Shown here: in pieces, positions 7,994-15,365 of the stretch
Numbering within the stretch: position 1 is the stretch's first letter
Layout of the letters: every line of letters starts with the position of its first letter
Source of the DNA: Pseudoalteromonas sp. H71
Lineage (GTDB): Bacteria; Pseudomonadota; Gammaproteobacteria; Enterobacterales; Alteromonadaceae
DNA: 37,109 nt
Assembly (NCBI RefSeq): GCF_001468485.1
Contig: NZ_LODI01000001.1
Location: forward strand, 412,418-449,526
Reading direction: 5' to 3'
Translations under genes and position numbers: made by a program
The notes under the pieces: generated by a model
Told to the model about the DNA's origin: nothing
Seen by the model: the letters and a program-made list of their open reading frames with translations, nothing else
Database searches by the model: none

Positions 7994-8648
7994 TACCAGC
8001 CTTAAATTTGCTGCCAAAAGTGTTTCTTGGTGCGGGTGTAGATGTGTTTACAGTAACGGTATGTTTATTTTTAGCATTCAATTTAATAATTTTTTTATTC
8101 TCCAATGGTGCGGTTTGCAAAGCGTGCCATACGCTCAACTCAATTGGTAATTGGTTATTTGGCAAGGTCACTTTGCCCTGCTTGTTTGTTTTGTAAACAT
8201 GCTTACTACCTGCCACATATATATAGCCAACCATAGAATCGTGAATATTACACCCTAATACAACCACGCCTTGATTATCAAAAGTAATCGGTGCTTTGGT
8301 TTGGCCTGAATATAACTTTAGCTGAAAAGGCTTAGCTTGCGAGAAAGAATACACATGATGGCGAATATTATCGCTGTTAGGAAAATCAACTTGTTGCCCT
8401 TTTTGTACTATTAAAAGTTCAGGCATAAACTGTTTATGAACTTGGTCCATAGTGGCCAATGGAAGGTTTGGTTGAGCTAATTGCTCGGCGTTAAAGTGTA
8501 GCTCAACAACGGTATTTTCTAATTTATTACCGTGCTGATCTTCTATTACCAACTCCAGTGCAGCGGCGTTAGAAAAGTAACCAAAAAACAACCCCATGGC
8601 TAAAAAACGGCAACTTTTAGTTATTTTTTGCAAACCACGTTCAAACAT
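7983..8648 (-). CDS. Periplasmic cupredoxin-like (methylamine utilisation protein type)
   Basis: 221 residues. A signal peptide covers residues ~12-30, ending SNAAA. The fold is a blue-copper-like domain: a DFPNSDNIRHHVYSF stretch with His97/98, then VVLGCNIHDSMVGY supplying Cys133, His136 and Met139, the usual type 1 copper ligand set. Related proteins are often labelled methylamine utilisation protein although no methylamine genes are nearby; the role here is more likely redox or copper sensing linked to the c-di-GMP enzyme encoded immediately downstream (inference). First gene of the four-gene operon. An inverted repeat at 8655-8675 covers its ribosome site (AGGTGG) and could be an operator or an RNA hairpin. 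Confidence 0.85.
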   Translation of the reverse strand: MFERGLQKITKSCRFLAMGLFFGYFSNAAALELVIEDQHGNKLENTVVELHFNAEQLAQPNLPLATMDQVHKQFMPELLIVQKGQQVDFPNSDNIRHHVYSFSQAKPFQLKLYSGQTKAPITFDNQGVVVLGCNIHDSMVGYIYVAGSKHVYKTNKQGKVTLPNNQLPIELSVWHALQTAPLENKKIIKLNAKNKHTVTVNTSTPAPRNTFGSKFKAGNDA

Positions 8649-8654
8649 AACACC

Positions 8655-8675
8655 ACCTAACTATTAACGTTAGGT
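8655..8675 (-). promoter_or_regulatory. Inverted repeat over the leader of the cupredoxin operon
   Basis: Perfect 7-bp arms ACCTAAC (8655-8661) and GTTAGGT (8669-8675) around a 7-base spacer, ending seven bases before the ATG at 8648. One arm contains part of the ribosome site. It could bind a dimeric regulator or, as RNA, hide the ribosome site. Confidence 0.45.
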
Positions 8676-8715
8676 TAAGGTAATTAATTAAAGGGGTTAA
8701 TTGCAAGGAATATAG

Positions 8716-8755
8716 CCCAGTAACTAAAAATAAAAAATAAGCTACTGGGGTTTTT
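8716..8755. terminator. Weak hairpin between purC and the cupredoxin operon
   Basis: CCCAGTA at 8716-8722 pairs with TACTGGG at 8743-8749 across a 20-base AT-rich loop; five Ts follow on the plus strand. purC ends just right of it on the minus strand, where the trailing T-tract is poor, so its role as the purC terminator is uncertain. Confidence 0.35.
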
Positions 8756-8770
8756 AATACTAAATCATGA

Positions 8771-9874
8771 CTATTTTACAATTAAGCCATAATCAGCATC
8801 TAAAATAGAAATAACCTCTTGGCGCGGATCCTCAGGAATAGTAATTGCCTCACCAACAATTTTACTAGCAATGCCCACATAAGTATTAGACACTTCAAGC
8901 ATAACTGATTCAGGTAAAATATACTCCTTTGCTAATTTTTCGCGCTCAGCCATGCGATCTTTATTTAGTAATACATCGCTTTCTGGCACATTATTAATTA
9001 ACAGCTGGCGAAAGCCTTCTTTAGAGTTTTCAACAATGTTACCTTCTCGGTATGCAGCACCATCCCAAATGCGCGACGAATCGGGTGTACCTACTTCGTC
9101 GATATAAATAAGCTGTTGTGCACCGTTCAAATCTTCTACGTAACCAAATTCAAATTTAGTGTCTACAAAAATTTGGTCAAGCTTGGCAAGCTCTTTACTA
9201 ATTAAGCCAAAACCCTCTACTAACAGCTTTTCGTATTTAGCTACGTCGTCTGCCGACTTAAAATTAAACACATCTAAGTTGTTAGTTATATTTTCGCGGG
9301 TAATGTTTACATCGTCTACTGGCGGAATATCGGCAACGCCTTCAATAATACCTTTAGTTGACGGGGTGATTAGTACGTTTTCTAATTTTTGGTTCGCGTT
9401 TAAGCCCTCAGGCAACTCTATACCGCAAAAGTTACGTGTCCCTTTAGCGTAATCACGCCACATACTACCGGTAATATATTGGCGCGCTATCGCCTCTACT
9501 TTAACTGTGCTTGCTTTACGTACTATCCATACATACGGGTGTGGAATATCAACAATATGATTACCAGCAAGGCCTGCCTCATCAAATAACCTAAACCAGT
9601 AAGATGCAACCGTATTAAGCGCTATACCCTTACCTGGCACGCCATTTAAACCGTTTTCACCTTGCCAAATACAATCAAACGCAGAAATACGGTCTGAAAT
9701 AACCATAATAGCCAGCTCGGTACCTGCGGGTACTTTGTACTCTTTTTCTTTGATGAGTCGCGCGCTGTCTTCGTCTGTTAGCCAATAAACTGAACGGACT
9801 TTACCACTGTGTACTTCACCTTTGGTTCGAATGGGTAAATCATCGTTTACGTCTAAAACTTTATAGCTAGTCAT
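8771..9874 (-). CDS. purC: SAICAR synthase (long form)
   Basis: Phosphoribosylaminoimidazole-succinocarboxamide synthase: CAIR + aspartate + ATP to SAICAR, step of de novo purine synthesis; cytosolic. Motifs: GKVRSVYW near the N-terminus (nucleotide loop), [11 protein letters not shown], the family signature VLITPSTKG, and [13 protein letters not shown]. At 367 residues it is the long form seen in Vibrio, Shewanella and Pseudoalteromonas relatives rather than the ~240-residue E. coli type. ATG at 9874 follows CCGGAG at five bases. Stands alone on the minus strand, divergent from the glycosyl/glycerophosphotransferase gene at 10075. I see no PurR-like palindrome in the 200-base divergent gap. 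Confidence 0.96.
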   Translation of the reverse strand: MTSYKVLDVNDDLPIRTKGEVHSGKVRSVYWLTDEDSARLIKEKEYKVPAGTELAIMVISDRISAFDCIWQGENGLNGVPGKGIALNTVASYWFRLFDEAGLAGNHIVDIPHPYVWIVRKASTVKVEAIARQYITGSMWRDYAKGTRNFCGIELPEGLNANQKLENVLITPSTKGIIEGVADIPPVDDVNITRENITNNLDVFNFKSADDVAKYEKLLVEGFGLISKELAKLDQIFVDTKFEFGYVEDLNGAQQLIYIDEVGTPDSSRIWDGAAYREGNIVENSKEGFRQLLINNVPESDVLLNKDRMAEREKLAKEYILPESVMLEVSNTYVGIASKIVGEAITIPEDPRQEVISILDADYGLIVK

Positions 9875-10063
9875 GCTATCTCCGGGGTTAGGGATGCTCT
9901 ATGAGCAAAGTATGGTATGGGGTTATGTGCGGTATGATAATCCAGCCAACTTCAAAGCTCAATCGTGGGCTAAAAACTAAATAGCCTGAACTTTGGTTAA
10001 GAGATTCACCAAGAATATTTATATGGCTGTCACAATCGGGTAAACTGGCTATGCTAACGAGTC

Positions 10064-10069
10064 GAGGAG
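10064..10069 (+). promoter_or_regulatory. Ribosome binding site selecting a TTG start
   Basis: GAGGAG stands five bases before TTG at 10075-10077, whereas the upstream in-frame ATG at 10051 lacks a comparable site. Confidence 0.55.
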
Positions 10070-10074
10070 CTAGC

Positions 10075-11148
10075 TTGAACTACCTAACCACCACCAAAAA
10101 TAAAAAGTACTTAATGTATATATCTCAAAATTATTCATACGCAATTTTGAGACCTATTCAGGCGGCCATATTAGCGAATGGAGGCCAAGTGCGCTGGTTT
10201 TTACAAGGTAGTTCAGTAAATCCTAACTTTTTAACACCCGATGAAATACGCCTTAATTCAATAGACGATATTCACAACTGGAAACCCGACGCTACATTCG
10301 CACCGGCCAATTTAATTCCTACGTTTTTTCCGGGTATTAAAGTCGGTGTGTTTCATGGTTTTGACGCCGGAAAACTTGATAAAAAAGGCAACAACGACCA
10401 CCTAAAAGCAAGGGGCTGCTTTGACCTTTACTGCACCCAAGGCCCAAATACCACAGCGCCATTTAAAGCCTTACAAAAAAAGCTGGGGTATTTTAAAGTA
10501 ACCGAAACGGGCTGGCCAACGCTCGACCGTTTATTTACCGGTGAATTGCAAACCCCTTACACCAGTAAAACCGACACGCGCCCTACACTTTTAATTTGTT
10601 CAACTTTTTCAAAACGTTTATCACTTGCACCTAAACTTTACGAGCAAATAAAACACTTTAGCGAAACAGGAAAGTGGCGCATATTAATGCAGTTTCATCC
10701 TAAAATGCCGCTTGAACTTGTTAATAAATACAAAGCGCTGAGTAATCAAAATTTAACGTTTATTGAAACCGACGACGTAGTCCCCTTATTAAAGTCGGCC
10801 GATGTAATGCTATGTGATACCTCATCGGTACTTTTAATGTTTATAGTGCAACGCAAGCCGGTGGTGACCTTTTGTAATAACGCCCCAGACAAACACTTAC
10901 TAAACGTAACAGATCCAAATAAGCTAGAAGACGCGTTAGACCTTGCTTTTACTTACCCTAAAACATTGATGCAAAATATAGAAAGCTATTGCCAACAGCT
11001 GCATCCATACACAGACGGTAAGTCAAGTGAGCGAGTAGTCGCTGCAACCAATGAGTTTTTACTGAGTGACGATAAACTAAAACCTAAGCCGTTTAATATT
11101 ATTAGGCAGTTTAAAACACGCAAAAATCTTAATTATTGGAAATGGTAA
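10075..11148 (+). CDS. CDP-glycerol glycerophosphotransferase family protein
   Basis: About 357 residues from TTG 10075, chosen because GAGGAG precedes it; ATG 10051 would add eight residues. After a short basic start comes YLMYISQNYSYAILRPIQAA, typical of a GT-B-like N-terminus, then GVFHGFDAGK (the His-Gly loop of the family), TETGWPTLDRLF, ILMQFHPKMP, and the C-terminal DVMLCDTSSVLLMFIVQRKP that parallels the DASSAxxEF donor site of the TagB-like protein at 3278-4345. The two proteins are only distantly alike, so this is not a recent duplication. Likely acts at the inner membrane on a surface glycan. Ends within a few bases of, or overlapping, the ABC ATPase start. Confidence 0.8.
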   Translation: MNYLTTTKNKKYLMYISQNYSYAILRPIQAAILANGGQVRWFLQGSSVNPNFLTPDEIRLNSIDDIHNWKPDATFAPANLIPTFFPGIKVGVFHGFDAGKLDKKGNNDHLKARGCFDLYCTQGPNTTAPFKALQKKLGYFKVTETGWPTLDRLFTGELQTPYTSKTDTRPTLLICSTFSKRLSLAPKLYEQIKHFSETGKWRILMQFHPKMPLELVNKYKALSNQNLTFIETDDVVPLLKSADVMLCDTSSVLLMFIVQRKPVVTFCNNAPDKHLLNVTDPNKLEDALDLAFTYPKTLMQNIESYCQQLHPYTDGKSSERVVAATNEFLLSDDKLKPKPFNIIRQFKTRKNLNYWKW

Positions 11149-11843
11149 ACCAAACAATGATAAGCCTTAATAACGTTACTTTTAAATGGCATAAAAACGA
11201 TGAAACGCCCACGCTAACTATTAGCAAGTTGAATATAGAAAAAGGCCAACACGTTTTTTTACATGGCCCAAGTGGTTCGGGTAAATCAACGCTACTTGCC
11301 TTATTGGCCGGTATAAATACAGCCACCAGCGGCAATGTCACGTTACTAAACCACACCTTAAATACCCTAAGTAACACCCAGCGAGATATATTTAGAGCTG
11401 ACCACATTGGTATTATTTTTCAAAACTTTAACTTACTCCCTTACTTATCACCTATTGAAAACGTAATACTGGGCTGCCAATTTTCAAAAAAGCGCCAACA
11501 AAAAGCATTAAGCCACTCAACTACCTTAAGTAATGAGGCTACCCGGCTATTAAACGCGCTGGGTTTAACCGAGCAATACCATACTAAAAATGTGGCAGAA
11601 CTAAGCATTGGACAACAACAACGTGTAGCTGCCGCACGCGCATTTATTGGTAACCCAGAAATTATAATTGCCGACGAGCCAACTTCAGCCCTTGATACAC
11701 AAAACCGCGAAAGCTTTATTAATTTATTGTTTGAACAAGCGAGTAATACAAACAGCACACTGATATTTGTAAGCCACGACGAAAACTTAAAGCCGCTATT
11801 TAATCGCTCAATCGACTTAGTCAGTTTGCAGGGGGCATTATGA
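11142..11843 (+). CDS. ABC transporter ATPase, LolD/MacB type
   Basis: About 233 residues. Starts at ATG 11142 (after TTGGAA, overlapping the previous gene) or at ATG 11157 (MISLNNVTF). All ABC motifs are intact: Walker A GPSGSGKST, Q-loop IIFQNFNLLPYL, signature LSIGQQQRVAAARAF (LSIGQ in place of LSGGQ), Walker B IIIADEPTSALD and the H-loop FVSHD. The size and the partner permease with a FtsX-like C-terminus place it among LolD/MacB-type, mechanotransmission exporters rather than importers. The stop overlaps the permease start by four bases (ATGA), so the two are coupled. The cargo cannot be read from the ATPase. Confidence 0.9.
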   Translation: MVNQTMISLNNVTFKWHKNDETPTLTISKLNIEKGQHVFLHGPSGSGKSTLLALLAGINTATSGNVTLLNHTLNTLSNTQRDIFRADHIGIIFQNFNLLPYLSPIENVILGCQFSKKRQQKALSHSTTLSNEATRLLNALGLTEQYHTKNVAELSIGQQQRVAAARAFIGNPEIIIADEPTSALDTQNRESFINLLFEQASNTNSTLIFVSHDENLKPLFNRSIDLVSLQGAL

Positions 11844-13147
11844 TCCTTACAAAATTGGCCTTTAAAAGCTTATTAAATAGACGTGCAAGTGTTGTTTTAA
11901 CGCTGTTTACCATTGCCGTTAGCGTTATGTTATTGCTAAGTATTGAACGTATTAGAGTTGATGCTAAAAGCAGTTTTAGCAATACTATTTCGGGCACCGA
12001 TTTAATTGTAGGAGCACGCACTGGCGATATTCAATTACTGCTTTCATCGGTATTTAGAATTGGCCACACCAATAATGGCGTAAGCTGGCAAAGCTACAAA
12101 TACATAACAAGCCAACGCGGGGTAAAATGGAGCATCCCCATTAGCCTTGGCGACAGCCACAAAGGCCAAGCCGTTTTAGGCACATCACCCGATTACTTTA
12201 CCCATTACCGCTTTGCTAAAAAACAACCTTTGAGTTTTAGTGCAGGCAACCCTTTTAGCACTATTCACGGTGTGGTATTGGGTAGCGAAGTAGCTACAAA
12301 ACTAGGCTACAAACTGGGCGATAGCATTATAATATCCCATGGTATGGGCAATACCAGCTTTCATCATCACAACGACAACCCGTTTGAAGTAGTCGGTATT
12401 TTAAATCCAACAGGCACACCGGTTGATAAAACACTGCACATACCGCTTGCCGCTATTGATTTAATTCATGGCGGTAACGCAAGCCATGAGCACCATGAGC
12501 ACGATGAGCACGATGAGCACGATGAGCACGATGAGCACGATGAGCACGATGAGCACGATGAGCACGATGAGCATAACAACTTAATTGGCCACCCAAAACA
12601 AATCACTGCATTTTTAATGGGATTTGATTCGCCTTTATACACGCTACAAATTAGGCGCAACATCAATCAGTATAGGCCAGAGGCCTTATTAGCCATTATG
12701 CCAACCGTTACGCTAAAAGACTTATGGGAAATGCTCGCCATTGTTGAAAAAATACTGCTACTTTTCTCATTTGTTGTTGTGCTAGTAAGCCTGCTTGGTA
12801 TGCTAACCACGTTGCTTGCAAACCTTAATCAACGCCGTCGCGAACTTGCTATACTGCGTTCGGTTGGCGCAAGGCCTTGGCAGGTATTTACACTTATAAG
12901 TATGGAGTCGTTGCTTACAACGTTTTTAGGATGCGTGGTTGGGTGTGCATTATTTTATTGCGCCCTACTTTTAGGAGCCGACTACCTACAAAGCCATGCC
13001 GGCATTAGTGTAAATATAGCCATGCTTTCACGCTATGAACTCACCCTTATAGGCGTTATTATGGCGGCGGGTTTTATTATTGGTTTAATACCAGCCACTC
13101 GTGCTTATTTTTACTCACTCAGCGACGGCATGAGTATAAAAACATAA
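11840..13147 (+). CDS. FtsX/MacB-type ABC permease with His-rich loop
   Basis: 435 residues. One N-terminal membrane segment (about residues 15-35), a large periplasmic domain, then three C-terminal segments: ILLLFSFVVVLVSLLGMLTT, a second near residue 355-380 and a last at about 405-425. RRRELAILRSVGARPWQVF is the cytoplasmic loop typical of FtsX-like permeases. Residues ~216-245 of the periplasmic domain are a tandem His-Glu-His / Asp-Glu-His repeat coded by ten 9-bp units, likely to bind zinc, copper or nickel. The following DUF3299 gene and ATPase form a set that I recall beside zinc-uptake (ZrgA/DUF2796-like) genes in related bacteria, which I cannot check here. Confidence 0.87.
   Translation: MILTKLAFKSLLNRRASVVLTLFTIAVSVMLLLSIERIRVDAKSSFSNTISGTDLIVGARTGDIQLLLSSVFRIGHTNNGVSWQSYKYITSQRGVKWSIPISLGDSHKGQAVLGTSPDYFTHYRFAKKQPLSFSAGNPFSTIHGVVLGSEVATKLGYKLGDSIIISHGMGNTSFHHHNDNPFEVVGILNPTGTPVDKTLHIPLAAIDLIHGGNASHEHHEHDEHDEHDEHDEHDEHDEHDEHDEHNNLIGHPKQITAFLMGFDSPLYTLQIRRNINQYRPEALLAIMPTVTLKDLWEMLAIVEKILLLFSFVVVLVSLLGMLTTLLANLNQRRRELAILRSVGARPWQVFTLISMESLLTTFLGCVVGCALFYCALLLGADYLQSHAGISVNIAMLSRYELTLIGVIMAAGFIIGLIPATRAYFYSLSDGMSIKT
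12485..12574 (+). repeat. In-frame 9-bp tandem repeat coding His-rich loop
   Basis: Ten 9-bp units: two CATGAGCAC then about eight GATGAGCA[C/T], coding HEH and DEH. Units are almost identical at the DNA level, so copy number can change by slippage without breaking the frame. Confidence 0.95.
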
Positions 13148-13161
13148 TTTTCAGGAATTTT

Positions 13162-13662
13162 ATGACACTTTTTAAAACGGCTTTTAATACCTTATGTGTA
13201 TTAAGCTTAGCTATTATCACCTTTACAAGTAATGCTAATCCACCTAAAGAAATTTTTTGGGAAGACCTAATCCCTAAAGGTCATGTGCAAATTGATACCC
13301 AAGCACAAGCGAACCACGAAGGCAGCGATCAAAACTGGGTACAACCCGATTTAGATGCCCCCGTAGTAAAAGAGTTAAACGGGCAATCGGTTAGCTTACC
13401 CGGCTTTGTTGTACCACTCGAGGGCGATAGCGAAGTAATCACCGAGTTTTTACTAGTACCGTATTTTGGCGCCTGCATACATGTACCACCGCCACCACCT
13501 AACCAGCTTGTGCATGTAACTATAAAAGGCGGCGTACCAATCGAAAGCCTTTACGATGCCATTGTCGTCACCGGTGTCATTACAACAGAAACCTGGTCAG
13601 GCGAATTAGCGCAGGTAGGTTACAAAATGAAAGCAGTCGGCGTAGCGCCGTTTGAGCTTTGA
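13162..13662 (+). CDS. DUF3299 family periplasmic protein
   Basis: 166 residues with a signal peptide (about residues 1-25, ending NANPP). Contains the family hallmark LVPYFGACIHVPPPPPNQ with its Cys-x-His pair, preceded by SLPGFVVPLEGD. Function is not established; the Cys/His and its company with a metal-loop ABC permease suggest metal handling or assembly in the periplasm (inference). Starts 14 bases after the permease stop, behind TTTCAGGAATTTT, and is the last gene of the plus-strand run. Only four bases separate its stop from the heptad array at 13667, so any native terminator has been displaced or lost. Confidence 0.87.
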   Translation: MTLFKTAFNTLCVLSLAIITFTSNANPPKEIFWEDLIPKGHVQIDTQAQANHEGSDQNWVQPDLDAPVVKELNGQSVSLPGFVVPLEGDSEVITEFLLVPYFGACIHVPPPPPNQLVHVTIKGGVPIESLYDAIVVTGVITTETWSGELAQVGYKMKAVGVAPFEL

Positions 13663-13666
13663 AAAA

Positions 13667-13758
13667 GTTTTCAGTTTTCAGTTTTCAGTTTTCAGTTTTC
13701 AGTTTTCAGTTTTCAGTTTTCAGTTTTCAGTTTTCAGTTTTCAGTTTTCAGTTTTCAG
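13667..13758. repeat. Homogeneous heptad array H1 (GTTTTCA x13)
   Basis: Thirteen identical 7-bp units GTTTTCA with no interruption. It lies 3' of the four-helix-bundle gene at 13790-14134. On the minus strand the unit reads CTGAAAA, close to the unit of the degenerate array H2 read on the plus strand, so the two arrays are mutually inverted. Perfect identity implies recent expansion or ongoing slippage. Confidence 0.97.
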
Positions 13759-13789
13759 TGCGAAGAATGAATAGCTAAACACTCTAAGG

Positions 13790-14134
13790 TTAACTGTTAT
13801 CAAACTTATTTTTAAGGCTTGTTAACATGGCAGCTAATTCTTTTGTTTCTGTTATCCATTGTTGGCTTGTTGACTTATTTAGGTAACCTATTTCTGTGCC
13901 TATGTATATCTGCGTTCTAGCTTCTGCAAGAGAAGCCCTAGCTATATCTATAAATCTACTTTTCTCTTTATAACTTTCTCTACACACACCTTCTGCGATA
14001 TTACTGGGTACTGAAAGGCCTGAGCGTGTTAATTGATCTCTAAACCCATAGTCTTTTATATCTGCTGTAAACCTGTAAATATCTACACTGAGACGTGCAG
14101 ATCGTTTCCATACATCTAAATTTTCAAAATTCAT
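13790..14134 (-). CDS. Four-helix-bundle protein (23S rRNA intervening-sequence / S23 type)
   Basis: 114 residues, all helical, no signal. The signature of this family (TIGR02436-like) is FENLDVWKRSARLSVDIYRF, then DYGFRDQLTRSGLSVPSNIAEG, then a helix with RASLAEARTQIYIG. Relatives are encoded inside 23S rRNA intervening sequences and are structurally related to Avd of diversity-generating retroelements; no rRNA, reverse transcriptase or variable repeat is visible here. Biochemical role unknown; basic, pentameric nucleic-acid-binding bundles are known for Avd. The gene sits between the two heptad arrays H1 and H2, and the whole unit fills the gap between the convergent DUF3299 and peroxiredoxin stops. 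Confidence 0.88.
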   Translation of the reverse strand: MNFENLDVWKRSARLSVDIYRFTADIKDYGFRDQLTRSGLSVPSNIAEGVCRESYKEKSRFIDIARASLAEARTQIYIGTEIGYLNKSTSQQWITETKELAAMLTSLKNKFDNS

Positions 14135-14238
14135 TAGTGTTACTTTTGTTTATACCATTTTTACTAGCTTAGTTTTTAATATGTTAATAACAAATAGCTA
14201 ACTAAATTCGCCTAAAATAAATCTAAAATTTATTAATT

Positions 14239-14343
14239 ACTGACATCTAATCACTAATATCTAAAAACTTCTATCTGATAACTAGCCACTAACCACTGAC
14301 AACTGACTTCTAATAACTGATAACTAAAAACTGACAACTAAAT
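14239..14343. repeat. Degenerate heptad array H2 (consensus WCTRAYA, 15 units)
   Basis: Fifteen consecutive 7-bp units in strict phase: ACTGACA, TCTAATC, ACTAATA, TCTAAAA, ACTTCTA, TCTGATA, ACTAGCC, ACTAACC, ACTGACA, ACTGACT, TCTAATA, ACTGATA, ACTAAAA, ACTGACA, ACTAAAT. All have CT at positions 2-3. It begins six bases past the peroxiredoxin stop and lies upstream of the four-helix-bundle start. The unit is the inverse complement pattern of H1. Confidence 0.9.
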
Positions 14344-14349
14344 GCAGCC

Positions 14350-14823
14350 TTAAAGCTTTTCTAAAACATGCTCTGCGCGGCTTACTGTAAACTCTTTACC
14401 TGCTTCTACAAATAACCCAGTAACAACCGCGTTATCTACAATCATTGCGTAACGTGAAGAGCGAATACCACCAAAGCCTGCGGTATCTTTTTCAAGCCCA
14501 AGCGCTTTAGTAAAGCTTGCGTCACCATCGGCTAGCATTAAAATTTCTTTAGCGTTTTGCGAGTCGCCCCATGCTTTCATTACAAATGCGTCGTTAACCG
14601 ACACACAATAAATAGCATCAACCCCTTTTGCTTTAATTTTATCAGCAAGCGTAATAAATTCAGGTAAGTGCGCATTTGAACACGTTGGTGTAAACGCCCC
14701 TGGCACAGCAAATAAAACCACTTTTTTGCCATCAAACAGTTCTTTATTAGTTAGCGTTTGCATACCTTCGCTTGCTAGCTGCGTAAGTGTAACTTCTGGT
14801 AAGTTTTGGCCTTGCTCAATCAT
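14350..14823 (-). CDS. Peroxiredoxin, Prx5 family
   Basis: 157 residues; cytosolic. Reduces hydrogen peroxide and alkyl hydroperoxides through a peroxidatic cysteine: VPGAFTPTCS places it at Cys48, within the PxxxTxxC motif. Cys73 (IYCVSVND) is a further cysteine that may or may not resolve. GGIRSSRYAM supplies the conserved active-site arginine. Family-length protein; no C-terminal glutaredoxin domain. ATG at 14823 follows a weak AAGGAT. Downstream on the same strand come the degenerate heptads and then the four-helix-bundle gene, so read-through transcription of that unit is possible. Confidence 0.94.
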   Translation of the reverse strand: MIEQGQNLPEVTLTQLASEGMQTLTNKELFDGKKVVLFAVPGAFTPTCSNAHLPEFITLADKIKAKGVDAIYCVSVNDAFVMKAWGDSQNAKEILMLADGDASFTKALGLEKDTAGFGGIRSSRYAMIVDNAVVTGLFVEAGKEFTVSRAEHVLEKL

Positions 14824-14977
14824 GATGAATCCTTAAAAATATAAATAACGAATAGCCCATAGCATAGTGGACTTTGCTAATAGGCGCAGCTTTATTATTA
14901 AAAGCATAAATACAAATTTTTCACACAATATATATTAAGATATAAGTTAGAGTGCTCATTTACACACTATATAGCGT

Positions 14978-15035
14978 CGCGTTTAATTTACATATGGTCA
15001 CATTAACAACCTTTTGCGTGAGCAAGCTTCACGCA
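14978..15035 (+). repeat. Repeat element A, partial copy 2
   Basis: Matches the right two-thirds of element A (CGTTTAATTTACATATGGTC, CATTAACAACC, GCGTGAGCAAGCTTCACGC) but lacks the left terminal repeat and the following B unit; a truncated copy. Confidence 0.75.
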
Positions 15036-15137
15036 AAGTATAAAGGCAAGTACCAGCCCAAATATATAACACCCCACAAAAACGCGGCGTAACGTCACTA
15101 CTATAATCCAACCCTCTAAAGCGCAGCGTCTCTTACC

Positions 15138-15181
15138 CTCTTTGTGAATAATCGGCTTTTAAAAACATAATGCACAAAGAG
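15138..15181. repeat. Inverted repeat CTCTTTGTG / CACAAAGAG
   Basis: Perfect 9-bp arms at 15138-15146 and 15173-15181 with 26 bases between. The arms resemble the CTCTGTGG ends of repeat unit B, so this may be a decayed relative. The 14824-15260 stretch otherwise shows only the partial element A and no convincing gene. Confidence 0.5.
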
Positions 15182-15261
15182 AAGCGAATGAGGAGCAAAT
15201 GAGAAAACCAAAGCCAATTAGTTTAAGTTATTTTTTCTCGATACACTACGGCGCGTTTTTT

Positions 15262-15340
15262 GTAGGCGCCTTGCTTGCTGGCGGGTTTAATTTACACATA
15301 TTTTATTAACAATTTTCGCGTGAGCAAGCTTCACGCCTAC
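15262..15340 (+). repeat. Repeat element A, copy 3
   Basis: Complete ~79-bp copy, GTAGGCGCCTTGCTTGCTGG at the left and GCGTGAGCAAGCTTCACGCC at the right, followed after TTGAGATAATCTAGGGATTT by a B unit at 15366. Confidence 0.9.
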
Positions 15341-15365
15341 GTTGAGATAATCTAGGGATTTAATT

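Noticed and set aside
7994..8017. Upstream TTG start for the GGDEF-EAL protein
   Set aside because: ATG 7993 has a nearby GG-rich ribosome site and gives a normal cytosolic N-terminus before the first membrane segment.
12466..12666. Minus-strand cysteine/serine-rich 66-codon frame
   Set aside because: It is the reverse reading of the His-rich tandem repeat within the permease gene.
13790..14134. Diversity-generating retroelement, because the protein is Avd-like
   Set aside because: No reverse transcriptase, template repeat or variable repeat is visible nearby; the S23-type bundle family alone is not enough.
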